Below are positions 1 through 7,188 of a stretch of 33,428 nucleotides of DNA, in pieces (the first letter of the stretch is position 1; the number at the start of each line of letters is the position of its first letter). The notes beneath the pieces were generated by a model. The model worked only from the letters and a program-made list of their open reading frames with translations. It made no database searches and was not told the origin of the DNA. The position numbers were made by a program, and so were the translations under genes. The stretch is taken from the NCBI GenBank assembly GCA_016291915.1, contig JAEEZP010000304.1:1-33428 (forward strand), given 5' to 3'. This DNA comes from Prevotella sp. (GTDB lineage: Bacteria; Bacteroidota; Bacteroidia; Bacteroidales; Bacteroidaceae).

Positions 1-933
1 GGTGTCTAACCCTTTACGATGCTGCCAACGGGCGATGGAGTGGGCCGCACGACGTATCTTTCCTTTCATCTTTTGTTTTGTGGCTTCGGAAATGTCGATG
101 GATCTGTCCAGACATTTGAATCCCAGAAAGTCGAAAGGCTCATCAGGAGCATAGATTCTTTCTTTGATAGGGTTGATCTCGAGTCGGTACTTTGACAGAT
201 AGTTTAGCAATGTGGTTTTATAAGACATCAACGTCTCGTAATCCGGAGCAAAGAGGATAATGTCATCAGAATATCGTGCATAGAGAATACCGGCATCAGC
301 GAAATAGCGATCCACTTCCATCAGATAGACATCGGCTAAAAAAGGAGCGGTAGGGGTGCCTGCCATCACTCCCTTCTGTCTGTGAATGATCTTCCCGTCA
401 ACAAGGGTTCGATCATCGGTAAGTATCCGTTCAAAGAAGGAAAACAGTGTAGGATCATCCGATAACAGTTCTTTAAGAATGGGGAGTAGGATGGGGATGG
501 ATATGGAATTGAAGTAATCGTGGATATCCGTCTTATACGCCCACATCCTTTTTCCCCGCAGGATCTTACGAAGTGAGAAGATTGCATCGGATGCCTTCAT
601 TCCACGGCGGAAGGAATAACAATTAGGGGCAAAGTGACTGTCATAGCGATACAACAGATGGGAGATGAGTTTGAGAACCCGTGTCTCATCGGGTGGATAA
701 CAGTAAACAATCCGTTTCTTACCCGTCCCCATCTTATTCAGACGGATGCATTCCGGTATGTCGGGCTTTTCCTGGGTCAGAAAAGCACGTGCCGTAGGAA
801 GATATTGCTCTTCTGCCACGAAAGCATCGGCATACTTGAATAACGGCCAAGTAAACCTGCCCTTCATCAGACGATGAGCAAGGAATTCCTCCCACACCGC
901 TTGGTTCTCTAATTGACTGAGGATGTCTTCCAT
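1..933 (-). CDS. Reverse transcriptase (5' part, truncated by window edge)
   Basis: RNA-dependent DNA polymerase of the bacterial RT superfamily. The 311 visible residues contain the palm/finger blocks in order: GTGKKRIVYCYPPDE near 69-83, NCYSFRRG (104-111), the first catalytic aspartate in YKTDIHDYF (D136), KGVMAGTPTAPFLADVYL (187-204), the active site YARYSDDIILF (YSDD 221-224) and FDFLGF (267-272). The C-terminus lies outside the window, so a thumb, maturase or accessory domain cannot be judged. I chose the ATG at 931-933 because an in-frame TGA lies 17 codons upstream. It has no clear Shine-Dalgarno sequence. The gene is downstream of a 175-residue protein gene and a hairpin-rich spacer, probably in one transcript. 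The block-4 motif resembles the GTPxxP form of group II/unassigned RTs, not the GxxTSQ form of DGR RTs. The exact RT class is not assigned. Confidence 0.9.
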   Translation of the reverse strand, partial: MEDILSQLENQAVWEEFLAHRLMKGRFTWPLFKYADAFVAEEQYLPTARAFLTQEKPDIPECIRLNKMGTGKKRIVYCYPPDETRVLKLISHLLYRYDSHFAPNCYSFRRGMKASDAIFSLRKILRGKRMWAYKTDIHDYFNSISIPILLPILKELLSDDPTLFSFFERILTDDRTLVDGKIIHRQKGVMAGTPTAPFLADVYLMEVDRYFADAGILYARYSDDIILFAPDYETLMSYKTTLLNYLSKYRLEINPIKERIYAPDEPFDFLGFKCLDRSIDISEATKQKMKGKIRRAAHSIARWQHRKGLDT

Positions 934-1086
934 GTTGGTAAAGGAAAAAGGGGAAAGATTTTGAATCCGCAAAATTGCGGATCACGGGAAGGGTACACAG
1001 CCCGGTCGCCTGCAAGACCGTTTAAGGACTATGCTGCCTCCATCGCAGGCGCAAACGCTGTTGCATCCCCTTCTTCCTGAATAAAA
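934..1086 (-). ncRNA. Hairpin-rich spacer between partner gene and RT; candidate structured RNA
   Basis: These 153 nt have no good ORF, although the flanking genes would be co-transcribed. Read on the minus strand they contain several short inverted repeats: GCCT/AGGC near 1047-1034, CGGTC/GACCG near 1020-1003, GGG/CCC near 1002-990, and an 8-bp perfect stem ATCCGCAA/TTGCGGAT with a two-base centre at 965-982. Retrons and several other RT systems carry a template RNA next to the RT gene, so this is a plausible RNA partner. No known RNA family is recognised, and a terminator or processing hairpin is an alternative for the strongest stem. Confidence 0.3.
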
Positions 1087-1614
1087 CTACATAAACTTCT
1101 TGAGGCGGCTCACCACATAGCTCCGTTCATTTGGCATCTGTGTGTAGAAATTGATGTAAGGCAGTCCGCATTTCTTGGCATACATCCTGGCAATCAGATA
1201 CTTGACATTGGAATCATGACTATGACCAGAACCCAGCATCACAACAGCCTTAGGTGATGCACCCTCATAAAGCACGAAGGTATATGGCTGGCCCCACTCA
1301 GCCTTGTAAACCTGACGCGGGCGGGTGGTGTACAACTGGAATTCATCTGCCACAAATCCTGCTATCTCTGTCACGGGAACATTTTCACGGATAGCTAATG
1401 CGGGATATTCGCACTGCAGAATCTCCCTGAAATAGGTCTTCCATTCCGCTGCTGTTCTCTCGGGTACTTCGTCAGAGTATGACTGCTGGGGAGCAGCCTC
1501 TCTGATTGTTGGGCGTGTCTTTTCAGACACAGCATTATTGATGGCTGCTTCCACTTCTGAGATGGCTTTTCCAGCCACGGCTTTAAGAATATTCGATAAA
1601 AGTCCCATAAGCAT
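1087..1614 (-). CDS. Hypothetical protein (175 aa) upstream of the RT
   Basis: Function not recognised. The N-terminal 30 residues form a probable amphipathic helix (LLSNILKAVAGKAISEVEAA). A polar linker runs to about residue 55 and is followed by a compact alpha/beta region (56-175). The best defined part is a strand pair around 110-127 (YTFVLYEG..PKAVVML), a His-rich turn GHSHDSN (130-136), a helix, and GLPYINFYTQMPNE (150-163). This strand-strand-helix-strand order is loosely like DUF2726/PD-(D/E)XK nuclease cores, but a clear catalytic D-(D/E)xK set is not visible, so that is only a hint. No signal peptide or membrane span is seen. An ATG two codons downstream (position 1608) is an alternative start. 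It is the first gene of a two-gene unit with the RT and may be its partner or effector. Confidence 0.75.
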   Translation of the reverse strand: MLMGLLSNILKAVAGKAISEVEAAINNAVSEKTRPTIREAAPQQSYSDEVPERTAAEWKTYFREILQCEYPALAIRENVPVTEIAGFVADEFQLYTTRPRQVYKAEWGQPYTFVLYEGASPKAVVMLGSGHSHDSNVKYLIARMYAKKCGLPYINFYTQMPNERSYVVSRLKKFM

Positions 1615-1640
1615 TTTTATTAAAAGGTTTATATCATCTG

Positions 1641-1648
1641 CAAATATA
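1641..1648 (-). promoter_or_regulatory. Bacteroidetes -7 box for the hypothetical protein/RT unit
   Basis: TATATTTG on the minus strand matches TAnnTTTG and lies 26 bases upstream of the ATG at 1614. The -33 region is only T-rich, without a TTTG at the right distance. It is the only good promoter match upstream of the unit. Confidence 0.5.
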
Positions 1649-1753
1649 ATGAAAAGAAATGAAAAGCCTCAAGAATAATTAAAAATTATTTACTTTGGAC
1701 AATAGCGAAAACTAAAATAGGGATAAAATAAGTGGTTTTATTAATTTTGTTAG

Positions 1754-1761
1754 TATATTTG
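1754..1761 (+). promoter_or_regulatory. Bacteroidetes -7 box for the DUF6056-like gene
   Basis: TATATTTG matches TAnnTTTG and ends only 5 bases before the first in-frame ATG (1767). Transcription would start almost at that codon. This suggests either a leaderless mRNA or use of the later in-frame ATG at 1809. Confidence 0.5.
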
Positions 1762-1766
1762 CACAG

Positions 1767-3311
1767 ATGATGGTACGTGTACAACTTTCTGAGTTATGGA
1801 AGAAGCCTATGATAATGCTTCTTCTCCTGTTCGTAATATATACAGTGTCCTTTTATATAATGGACAGTTATGCTATCTCCAACATTGATGACTGGAGATA
1901 TGCATTCTTTTGCGAGCCTGAAGGAGAAAACTATCTATCGGTTTTTAAGGACGGTTTCACCAGAGAGCCGATAACATCCTTTACGGATGCTGTAAAATCA
2001 CAGGAACATGACTATTTTAAGACTAATGGTCGCTTTATCACTCACACACTGACACAATACTTTTGTGGGACATGCTCCATGAAACAGTTTGTCATCATTA
2101 ATACACTTGTATTTGCAATCTTTGTCTTGTGTGTCATCAAGCTGACAAGGCCAAAACAGTTAAATATAAGTAGTCTGCTAATTATACTGATGGGTATCTG
2201 GCTGCTTATCCCATTCAAAGGCATCACTTTTATGGGGAATATCTCACTCAGTATCAACTATCTATGGGCGGCAGCTTTTAATCTGCTCTTTATCATACTC
2301 TATCAACATATATTCAATCGACAGTGCTCCCTCTGGTGGTTGGTATTTATTCTACCATTTGCAATTATCACAGGTTCATTACAAGAGAGTTTTTCTATAG
2401 GTATCTGTGGTGCCTTGTGCTTTCATGCTCTTATCCACTACAAACGTCTCCGTTTTTTTGAAATAGCTATCCTATGTGCTTATGTGATTGGTTCTATGAT
2501 ATGTATTCTTTCACCTGCCAATTTCAATAGAGCTGATGATATTGGAGGATTTGGTTTTCATTTAGGTGGTATCTTTGGACTATTTGCTTCACCCGTTATG
2601 TGGTTGTTTTTAATAACGCTCATCTTTCTTGCCAAAAGAAAGGCTCTCCTTAGCTATTTCCTGAATGATTCCATGATGCTATCAGCAGCCATCATTACCA
2701 TCCTTTTTGTTCTTTTTGTGGCATATAATGGACGACATCAACTGATGTCTGTCAACATATTCATGTTTATCTTCGTTTGTAAGACATGGTTCTCTCTCTG
2801 TAAACAACGAAGGATTTTTCAAGCCGCTGCCATAATGCTTACCATTATATTCCTACTCACATGGTATCCTATATTACATGCCCGAAAGACTTATTATGAC
2901 GCCTATCAACAACTCGTCAAGAGATGTTATGAAAGTCAAGATGGTTATGTTAACGGTCATGATTTTGAATACCTCTCAGCAAAATACTTCAGAAATCTTT
3001 TCCTCAATTACAATTATGTCGGGACATTTACTTTTTTGGATTGGGGACTTCATGATCGTGATTTGTCACTATGGATGACGAAAGGGAAAAACAATACACT
3101 TGTAACTGCTATACTGCCAAATGATAAATCCCTTATTGTAAAGGACTGCAACAAGGAAAACGAGATACAGCCCAATCTGTTCAGAATATCAGATGGCCCT
3201 TTACTGTATTATGTGTTGAAATCATCTGTTTTCGTGGAACCGGAAAGTATTAAGGTCCGTATTCAGGCACCTTCAAAATATATTATTCTCCCGGATGAAA
3301 AGAAAGAGTAA
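1767..3311 (+). CDS. DUF6056-like multi-spanning membrane protein, possible GT-C-type enzyme
   Basis: Integral membrane protein of up to 514 residues with about ten hydrophobic segments, the first near 15-32. A first-loop NIDDWRY motif (D41, D42, W43) is followed by NGRFITH (87-93). Both are typical of the DUF6056 family. That family resembles GT-C lipid-linked-sugar glycosyltransferases, in which an acidic pair in the first external loop binds metal or substrate. The C-terminal 130 residues are soluble. The start is uncertain: the promoter's -7 box ends 5 bases before this ATG, so ATG 1809 (residue 15, just before the first membrane span) is a good alternative. It is AT-rich compared with the genes downstream. 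It converges on the polysaccharide operon and could modify that polymer or another cell-surface glycan; this is inference from family and position. Confidence 0.75.
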   Translation: MMVRVQLSELWKKPMIMLLLLFVIYTVSFYIMDSYAISNIDDWRYAFFCEPEGENYLSVFKDGFTREPITSFTDAVKSQEHDYFKTNGRFITHTLTQYFCGTCSMKQFVIINTLVFAIFVLCVIKLTRPKQLNISSLLIILMGIWLLIPFKGITFMGNISLSINYLWAAAFNLLFIILYQHIFNRQCSLWWLVFILPFAIITGSLQESFSIGICGALCFHALIHYKRLRFFEIAILCAYVIGSMICILSPANFNRADDIGGFGFHLGGIFGLFASPVMWLFLITLIFLAKRKALLSYFLNDSMMLSAAIITILFVLFVAYNGRHQLMSVNIFMFIFVCKTWFSLCKQRRIFQAAAIMLTIIFLLTWYPILHARKTYYDAYQQLVKRCYESQDGYVNGHDFEYLSAKYFRNLFLNYNYVGTFTFLDWGLHDRDLSLWMTKGKNNTLVTAILPNDKSLIVKDCNKENEIQPNLFRISDGPLLYYVLKSSVFVEPESIKVRIQAPSKYIILPDEKKE

Positions 3312-3441
3312 CACCCAGATGATGTGTTTGAGTTTAATCACTATTATTACTATCTTATCATTAATCCTTGGAGAAATTTCATGGTGTTATCGGTCATTTC
3401 TGAATCAGGAGAGTAACATCCATAGTGTTTTTGCTTTTTAA
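3295..3441 (+). CDS. Small single-span membrane protein (48 aa), overlapping the upstream gene
   Basis: The ORF starts at ATG 3295, inside the last 17 bases of the upstream gene in another frame, and ends at TAA 3439-3441. The product has a basic start (MKRKSNTQ), one hydrophobic stretch at about residues 9-29 (MMCLSLITIITILSLILGE) and a short polar tail. The overlap suggests translational coupling to the DUF6056-like protein and perhaps a small subunit of it. No family is recognised. It could be a chance ORF, but the clean positive-charge-then-membrane-span layout argues for a real protein. Confidence 0.45.
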   Translation: MKRKSNTQMMCLSLITIITILSLILGEISWCYRSFLNQESNIHSVFAF

Positions 3442-3447
3442 TCATTA

Positions 3448-4017
3448 TCAGAAGATCTTTCCGAAAACGATGTTGATGAATGTTTTGGTGAGAATCTTGA
3501 TGTCGAGCCACCATGAACGATGCTCTAAGTAATACAGGTCCAGTTCCAGTCGGCGCAGCATCTTCTCCAACGTATCTGTATAGCCGTTATAAAGCGTGGC
3601 GTATGAGGTTACCCCCGGTCGTATCTGATAAAGATACACATAACGCGGATCACGCTCCATAATCTGTTTGATGTAATACTCCCGTTCTGGTCTTGGACCG
3701 ATAAAAGACATATCCCCTTTCAGTACATTCCACAATTGCGGCAACTCATCTAAGTGATGATCACGTAGGAACCTGCCAATCTTCGTCAGTCGTGGGTCAT
3801 TGTCAATCTGCCGCAGTTCGATGCCATTCTCTTCTGCATTCGTCTTCATGCTGCGGAACTTATAGATATAAAAAGGTTTACCTCCTTTCCCGATCCGTTC
3901 TTGCTTATAAATAGCCGGACCTCCCGTTAACCTGATGGCCAGATAGCATATCAGCATTAATGGAGAGAAGATGACCAGGCATATGATTGATAATATGATA
4001 TCAAAAGCACGTTTCAT
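3448..4017 (-). CDS. PglC-like polyprenyl-phosphate sugar-1-phosphate transferase
   Basis: Monotopic phosphoglycosyl transferase that moves a sugar-1-phosphate from a nucleotide sugar to undecaprenyl phosphate at the inner membrane, starting repeat-unit assembly. The 189 residues are the minimal catalytic form. They have an N-terminal reentrant helix (MKRAFDIILSIICLVIFSPL), the YKFRSMK block near 52-58, the catalytic Asp-Glu pair in HHLDELPQLWN (D90, E91), GDMSFIGPRPE (101-111) and RPGVTS near 133-138. It lacks the four N-terminal membrane helices of WbaP/WcaJ-type enzymes. The start overlaps the stop of the WecA-like gene by 4 bases (ATGA), so the two are coupled. It is the last gene of the polysaccharide operon and ends 6 bases from the convergent small ORF. 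Confidence 0.92.
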   Translation of the reverse strand: MKRAFDIILSIICLVIFSPLMLICYLAIRLTGGPAIYKQERIGKGGKPFYIYKFRSMKTNAEENGIELRQIDNDPRLTKIGRFLRDHHLDELPQLWNVLKGDMSFIGPRPEREYYIKQIMERDPRYVYLYQIRPGVTSYATLYNGYTDTLEKMLRRLELDLYYLEHRSWWLDIKILTKTFINIVFGKIF

Positions 4018-5096
4018 GTGGCGTGACGGATCTTGAGATTAATAATGTAATTAACCACACAGTAGAGAGCAATGTCGATAATGACAATGACGGTCTGTGG
4101 CAGGACGGAGAATAACAAGTAATTAAGAACAATATAACATACTGCTAGTAAGAGTATGCTGATAAGTGCCTGATGCTGTGACAATCCTGCACGCATCAGT
4201 TTGTGGTGAATATGGTTTTTGTCGGCATTGAAAAGAGGTTGGTGATGACGCATACGGTGTAATGTTACCCTTACTACATCCGCCAATGGTATGAAGAGTA
4301 ATGTCAGTGGTACGATGATAGCTTCTTGGCGAGTGGGCCATACGGCGGTATTGTCCATAGCACATTTTACAGCGAAGAATCCTAATATATAACCGAGGGA
4401 AAGACTACCGGAGTCACCCATGAAAATTTTTGTATTGATTTCTGGCTTCCCGAATATATTGAAATAACCGAAAGCTACCAATACCCCCATCATACCTGCA
4501 GCAAGGATACAATAGGTATTTAGGAATACTTCATAGTGTAGGAAATATAACATGAAACCTGCAAGTGCGAGGAGTGACAGACAGGTCGCCAGTCCATCGA
4601 TGCCGTCAATAAGATTGATGGCATTGTCTATAGTGACGATAAGGAATATTGTTAATGGGAAACCGATATAATACGGTATCTCATGTATTCCGAAGAGTCC
4701 GTAGAAATTATTGATATATAATCCTGCTAAAGGGAAAAGAAAGCCGGTGATTATCTGAATAGTGAATTTCGTCTTAGCTCCTAAACCAATCAAGTCGTCG
4801 ACAATACCGGTAGCATAAATCAATACCAGTCCGCATAAGAAACCGAAACTCCACAGATTGATGGAAACGGTATCCTCCTCGGTGATAGAAAGGATCACTA
4901 AGATAGCCGCAAAGGCAGTCAACATGCTGGGTAAGAAGGTGATACCTCCCATCCGTGGCGTGGCATTTTTGTGTACCTTTCGCTCATTGGGGATATCGTA
5001 AAGTCTCCGACGTTTACAGAAGTCAAGAATCATCGGTGTGAACACAAGTCCACAGATTAAACTTAATAAAAATGCACCGAGTAAATATATAGTCAT
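4014..5096 (-). CDS. WecA/TagO-like polyprenyl-phosphate GlcNAc-1-phosphate transferase
   Basis: Polytopic phosphoglycosyl transferase of the MraY/WecA superfamily. Known members transfer GlcNAc-1-phosphate (or a related HexNAc-1-P) from UDP-sugar to undecaprenyl phosphate. The 360-residue length and about ten or eleven membrane spans are typical. Diagnostic sites are NERKVHKNATPRMGG (37-51), the Mg-binding GIVDDLIGLGAKTKF (D100, D101), NLIDGIDGLA (161-170), MGDSGSLSLG (226-235) and the HIHHKLM motif (295-301) of WecA/TagO-type enzymes. A 97-nt gap separates it from the GT2 gene upstream, longer than elsewhere in the operon, so an extra internal promoter is possible although no clear consensus is seen. 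It is coupled to the PglC-like enzyme downstream, so one operon holds two unrelated initiating transferases. Confidence 0.92.
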   Translation of the reverse strand: MTIYLLGAFLLSLICGLVFTPMILDFCKRRRLYDIPNERKVHKNATPRMGGITFLPSMLTAFAAILVILSITEEDTVSINLWSFGFLCGLVLIYATGIVDDLIGLGAKTKFTIQIITGFLFPLAGLYINNFYGLFGIHEIPYYIGFPLTIFLIVTIDNAINLIDGIDGLATCLSLLALAGFMLYFLHYEVFLNTYCILAAGMMGVLVAFGYFNIFGKPEINTKIFMGDSGSLSLGYILGFFAVKCAMDNTAVWPTRQEAIIVPLTLLFIPLADVVRVTLHRMRHHQPLFNADKNHIHHKLMRAGLSQHQALISILLLAVCYIVLNYLLFSVLPQTVIVIIDIALYCVVNYIINLKIRHAT

Positions 5097-5193
5097 AAAC
5101 TGTAGTCTGCCAATACCATATTATTAACTGACAAACATGGTTATTATTGTGCTGGTTTATTGAAATTTTATGCAGTGGTATGAGCTAATAATA

Positions 5194-5955
5194 CTACCAC
5201 CATTTAAATTCAAAAACCTTAGCAAAATATTTCACACATATAAAGATGAAATTAGTGTACATCCCATTTCTCCTGCAAGCTATCACATCCTCTTTTGATA
5301 TCTGCAACCTACTTCGGATATTGCGGGTGCTGATCCCCCCTATACGCATGGTTACGAAATCAAGATTGATATATTTAGCACGAATCTTATACTTGTAAAA
5401 CAGGCGAACCATCATGTCATAGTCAGCAGCAATCTTATAATCAAGAGCGTATAATCCATAGTTTTCATACACGCTTCTCTTAGCATAAAAAGAAGGATGA
5501 GCCGGCATAAAACCGAACCTCAGTAGCCAGGGACGGAAGATGGCTGATGAATAGTAACGAACACATTTGTCCGGCTTACCATCATGTATGAAATGTACGT
5601 CTCCATAAAGGGCATCTATCCTATTATCTTCCTGAAATTCATAGACAACCCTTTCTAGTATATTATCTGAAGAGTAGTAGTCATCTGAGTTAAGTATCCC
5701 GACGATATCCCCTGTAGCCATACAGATACCTTTGTTCATGGCATCATAAGTTCCCTTGTCAGTCTCTGATATCCATCGCATCTTTCCTTTGAATAACGGC
5801 TCGTATTCCTTTATGATGTTCATGGAATCATCTGTAGAAAGACCATCTACGACAATTAATTCGAAATTGTCGTATGTCTGTCGAAGAATACTCTCAAGCG
5901 TGTCTCCAAGTGTCTTCGCACTGTTAAATGACGCGGTGATGATGGATACTTTCAT
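5194..5955 (-). CDS. GT2 family glycosyltransferase
   Basis: Cytoplasmic GT-A fold glycosyltransferase that should add one sugar to the lipid-linked repeat unit. It shows ITASFNSAKTLGDTLES at the N-terminus, ELIVVDGLSTDDS (nucleotide binding), DKGTYDAMNKGI near 67-78, the metal-binding LNSDDYY motif, and ADYDMMVRLF near 178-187 in the acceptor/base region. This pattern is common for WcaA/WbbD-like enzymes of Bacteroidales capsule loci. The 253-residue length is normal. No membrane span is seen. It starts 3 bases after the stop of the upstream GT4 gene, in the same operon. Donor and linkage cannot be told from sequence. Confidence 0.92.
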   Translation of the reverse strand: MKVSIITASFNSAKTLGDTLESILRQTYDNFELIVVDGLSTDDSMNIIKEYEPLFKGKMRWISETDKGTYDAMNKGICMATGDIVGILNSDDYYSSDNILERVVYEFQEDNRIDALYGDVHFIHDGKPDKCVRYYSSAIFRPWLLRFGFMPAHPSFYAKRSVYENYGLYALDYKIAADYDMMVRLFYKYKIRAKYINLDFVTMRIGGISTRNIRSRLQISKEDVIACRRNGMYTNFIFICVKYFAKVFEFKWW

Positions 5956-5958
5956 CTT

Positions 5959-7188
5959 TTATTCAGTTTGTTTGTCTATGAGCATTCGATAAAGGTTAAG
6001 ATAATCCATATACCGGTCCTGCTCATTGAAATGTGACAGGGCATAGTCGCGGCAGATAGTTAGGTACCTGTTTTTATCCGCACTACATATCTGTCGGATG
6101 GCCGTACATACTTGTTGCAGATCTCCTTGGTTAACAACAAATCCGTTACTGTCGGTGATACATTCGGAACAACCGCCAGTATTGTAGGTTACTACAGGTG
6201 TTCCACAGGCTAAAGCCTCAATATTGGTTGTGGGGAAGGTATCTTCCCAAGTAAGGTTGAGAAACACATCTGCCATACTATATAACGAGGCAAGCTCACG
6301 AATATTGTCTGTTCGTTCAATACCAATAATCCCTTCAGGTAGAGCTTTAAGCTGTTTCTTATTCACTCCTACCATGATGATTGCGTATTTCTCTGGAAGT
6401 GATTTCCTTAGCGAGATGAAATCGTCAAATCCTTTGTTCTTATACCATTTTGAGGCTACTCCAAGTACAACCTTTTTCCCTTGGGGAATTTGATATTTTG
6501 TTCTTACTGATGGGTTGGTTTCCTGTGGACAGAATATGGAAACGTCGATGCCATTGTAAATATGCCTCACAGGATAATATTTCAGGAAAGAAACGGATAC
6601 ATTCTCTTCTAACCATTTGCTGACAGGGATAATAGTCATGTTTCCCACCGAGAGGAAGGTACTTTTCTTCTTGATGAAATTTCTTGCAGACTGATCCATC
6701 CACCAACTCTTGGGATAGGTATGTGTCAACGGACAATTACGACAACTCGTCTGCCATTTTTCACAAGCCTTTGTCATGAAATGAGCACAGTGACCTGTAA
6801 ATGACCAACAGTCATGAAGGGTCCATACTACGGGAGTTCCTGATTCTGCTAAGTATTGAAACAAGATGGGGTAGTTCAGATAGTAACCATGGATGTTGTG
6901 AAGATGGATAATGTCAGGGGATAGCTGACGGATATACTCTACCAACTGGCGTGTAACCCTTTTTGAGCCCAATCCGTGGCTGTCAAAAAGACGGGTCAAT
7001 GCTACATGTCCATATTCATCTGCCATGTTACCAATATGATAAAGATGTGACACACTGGCATTTGCGTATCTACCGTATGCAATATAACTATCCCATCCCT
7101 GACTTATGGCCAGTTTGCCTATACCCTCTGCGATTTTCCCGTGGGAACCCCAGTTTGCTGTGATATTGATTTGCAGTAGTTTGGACAT
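5959..7188 (-). CDS. GT4 family glycosyltransferase (WcaC-like)
   Basis: GT-B fold retaining glycosyltransferase of 409 residues. The N-terminal domain has INITANWGSHGKIAEGIGKL, the HLHNIHGYYLNYP loop and a WTLHDCWSFTGHC segment with a cysteine cluster (CEKWQTSCRNCPL). This cluster is typical of colanic-acid WcaC-like and Bacteroidales capsular GT4 enzymes. The C-terminal domain has the VLGVASKWYKNKGFDD strand and the EX7E motif in WEDTFPTTNIEALACGTPVV, which holds the nucleotide-sugar phosphates. Its ATG overlaps the stop of the deacetylase gene by one base, so translation is coupled. Sugar donor and acceptor are unknown. Confidence 0.92.
   Translation of the reverse strand: MSKLLQINITANWGSHGKIAEGIGKLAISQGWDSYIAYGRYANASVSHLYHIGNMADEYGHVALTRLFDSHGLGSKRVTRQLVEYIRQLSPDIIHLHNIHGYYLNYPILFQYLAESGTPVVWTLHDCWSFTGHCAHFMTKACEKWQTSCRNCPLTHTYPKSWWMDQSARNFIKKKSTFLSVGNMTIIPVSKWLEENVSVSFLKYYPVRHIYNGIDVSIFCPQETNPSVRTKYQIPQGKKVVLGVASKWYKNKGFDDFISLRKSLPEKYAIIMVGVNKKQLKALPEGIIGIERTDNIRELASLYSMADVFLNLTWEDTFPTTNIEALACGTPVVTYNTGGCSECITDSNGFVVNQGDLQQVCTAIRQICSADKNRYLTICRDYALSHFNEQDRYMDYLNLYRMLIDKQTE

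Noticed and set aside
734..1015. 93-residue ORF overlapping the start of the RT gene
   Set aside because: It is in another frame of the RT coding region and spacer, with no family features; the RT frame carries all conserved motifs.
934..1086. DGR template repeat
   Set aside because: No adenine-rich codon strings, no variable-repeat gene in the window, and RT motifs unlike DGR enzymes; kept only as a check in the findings.
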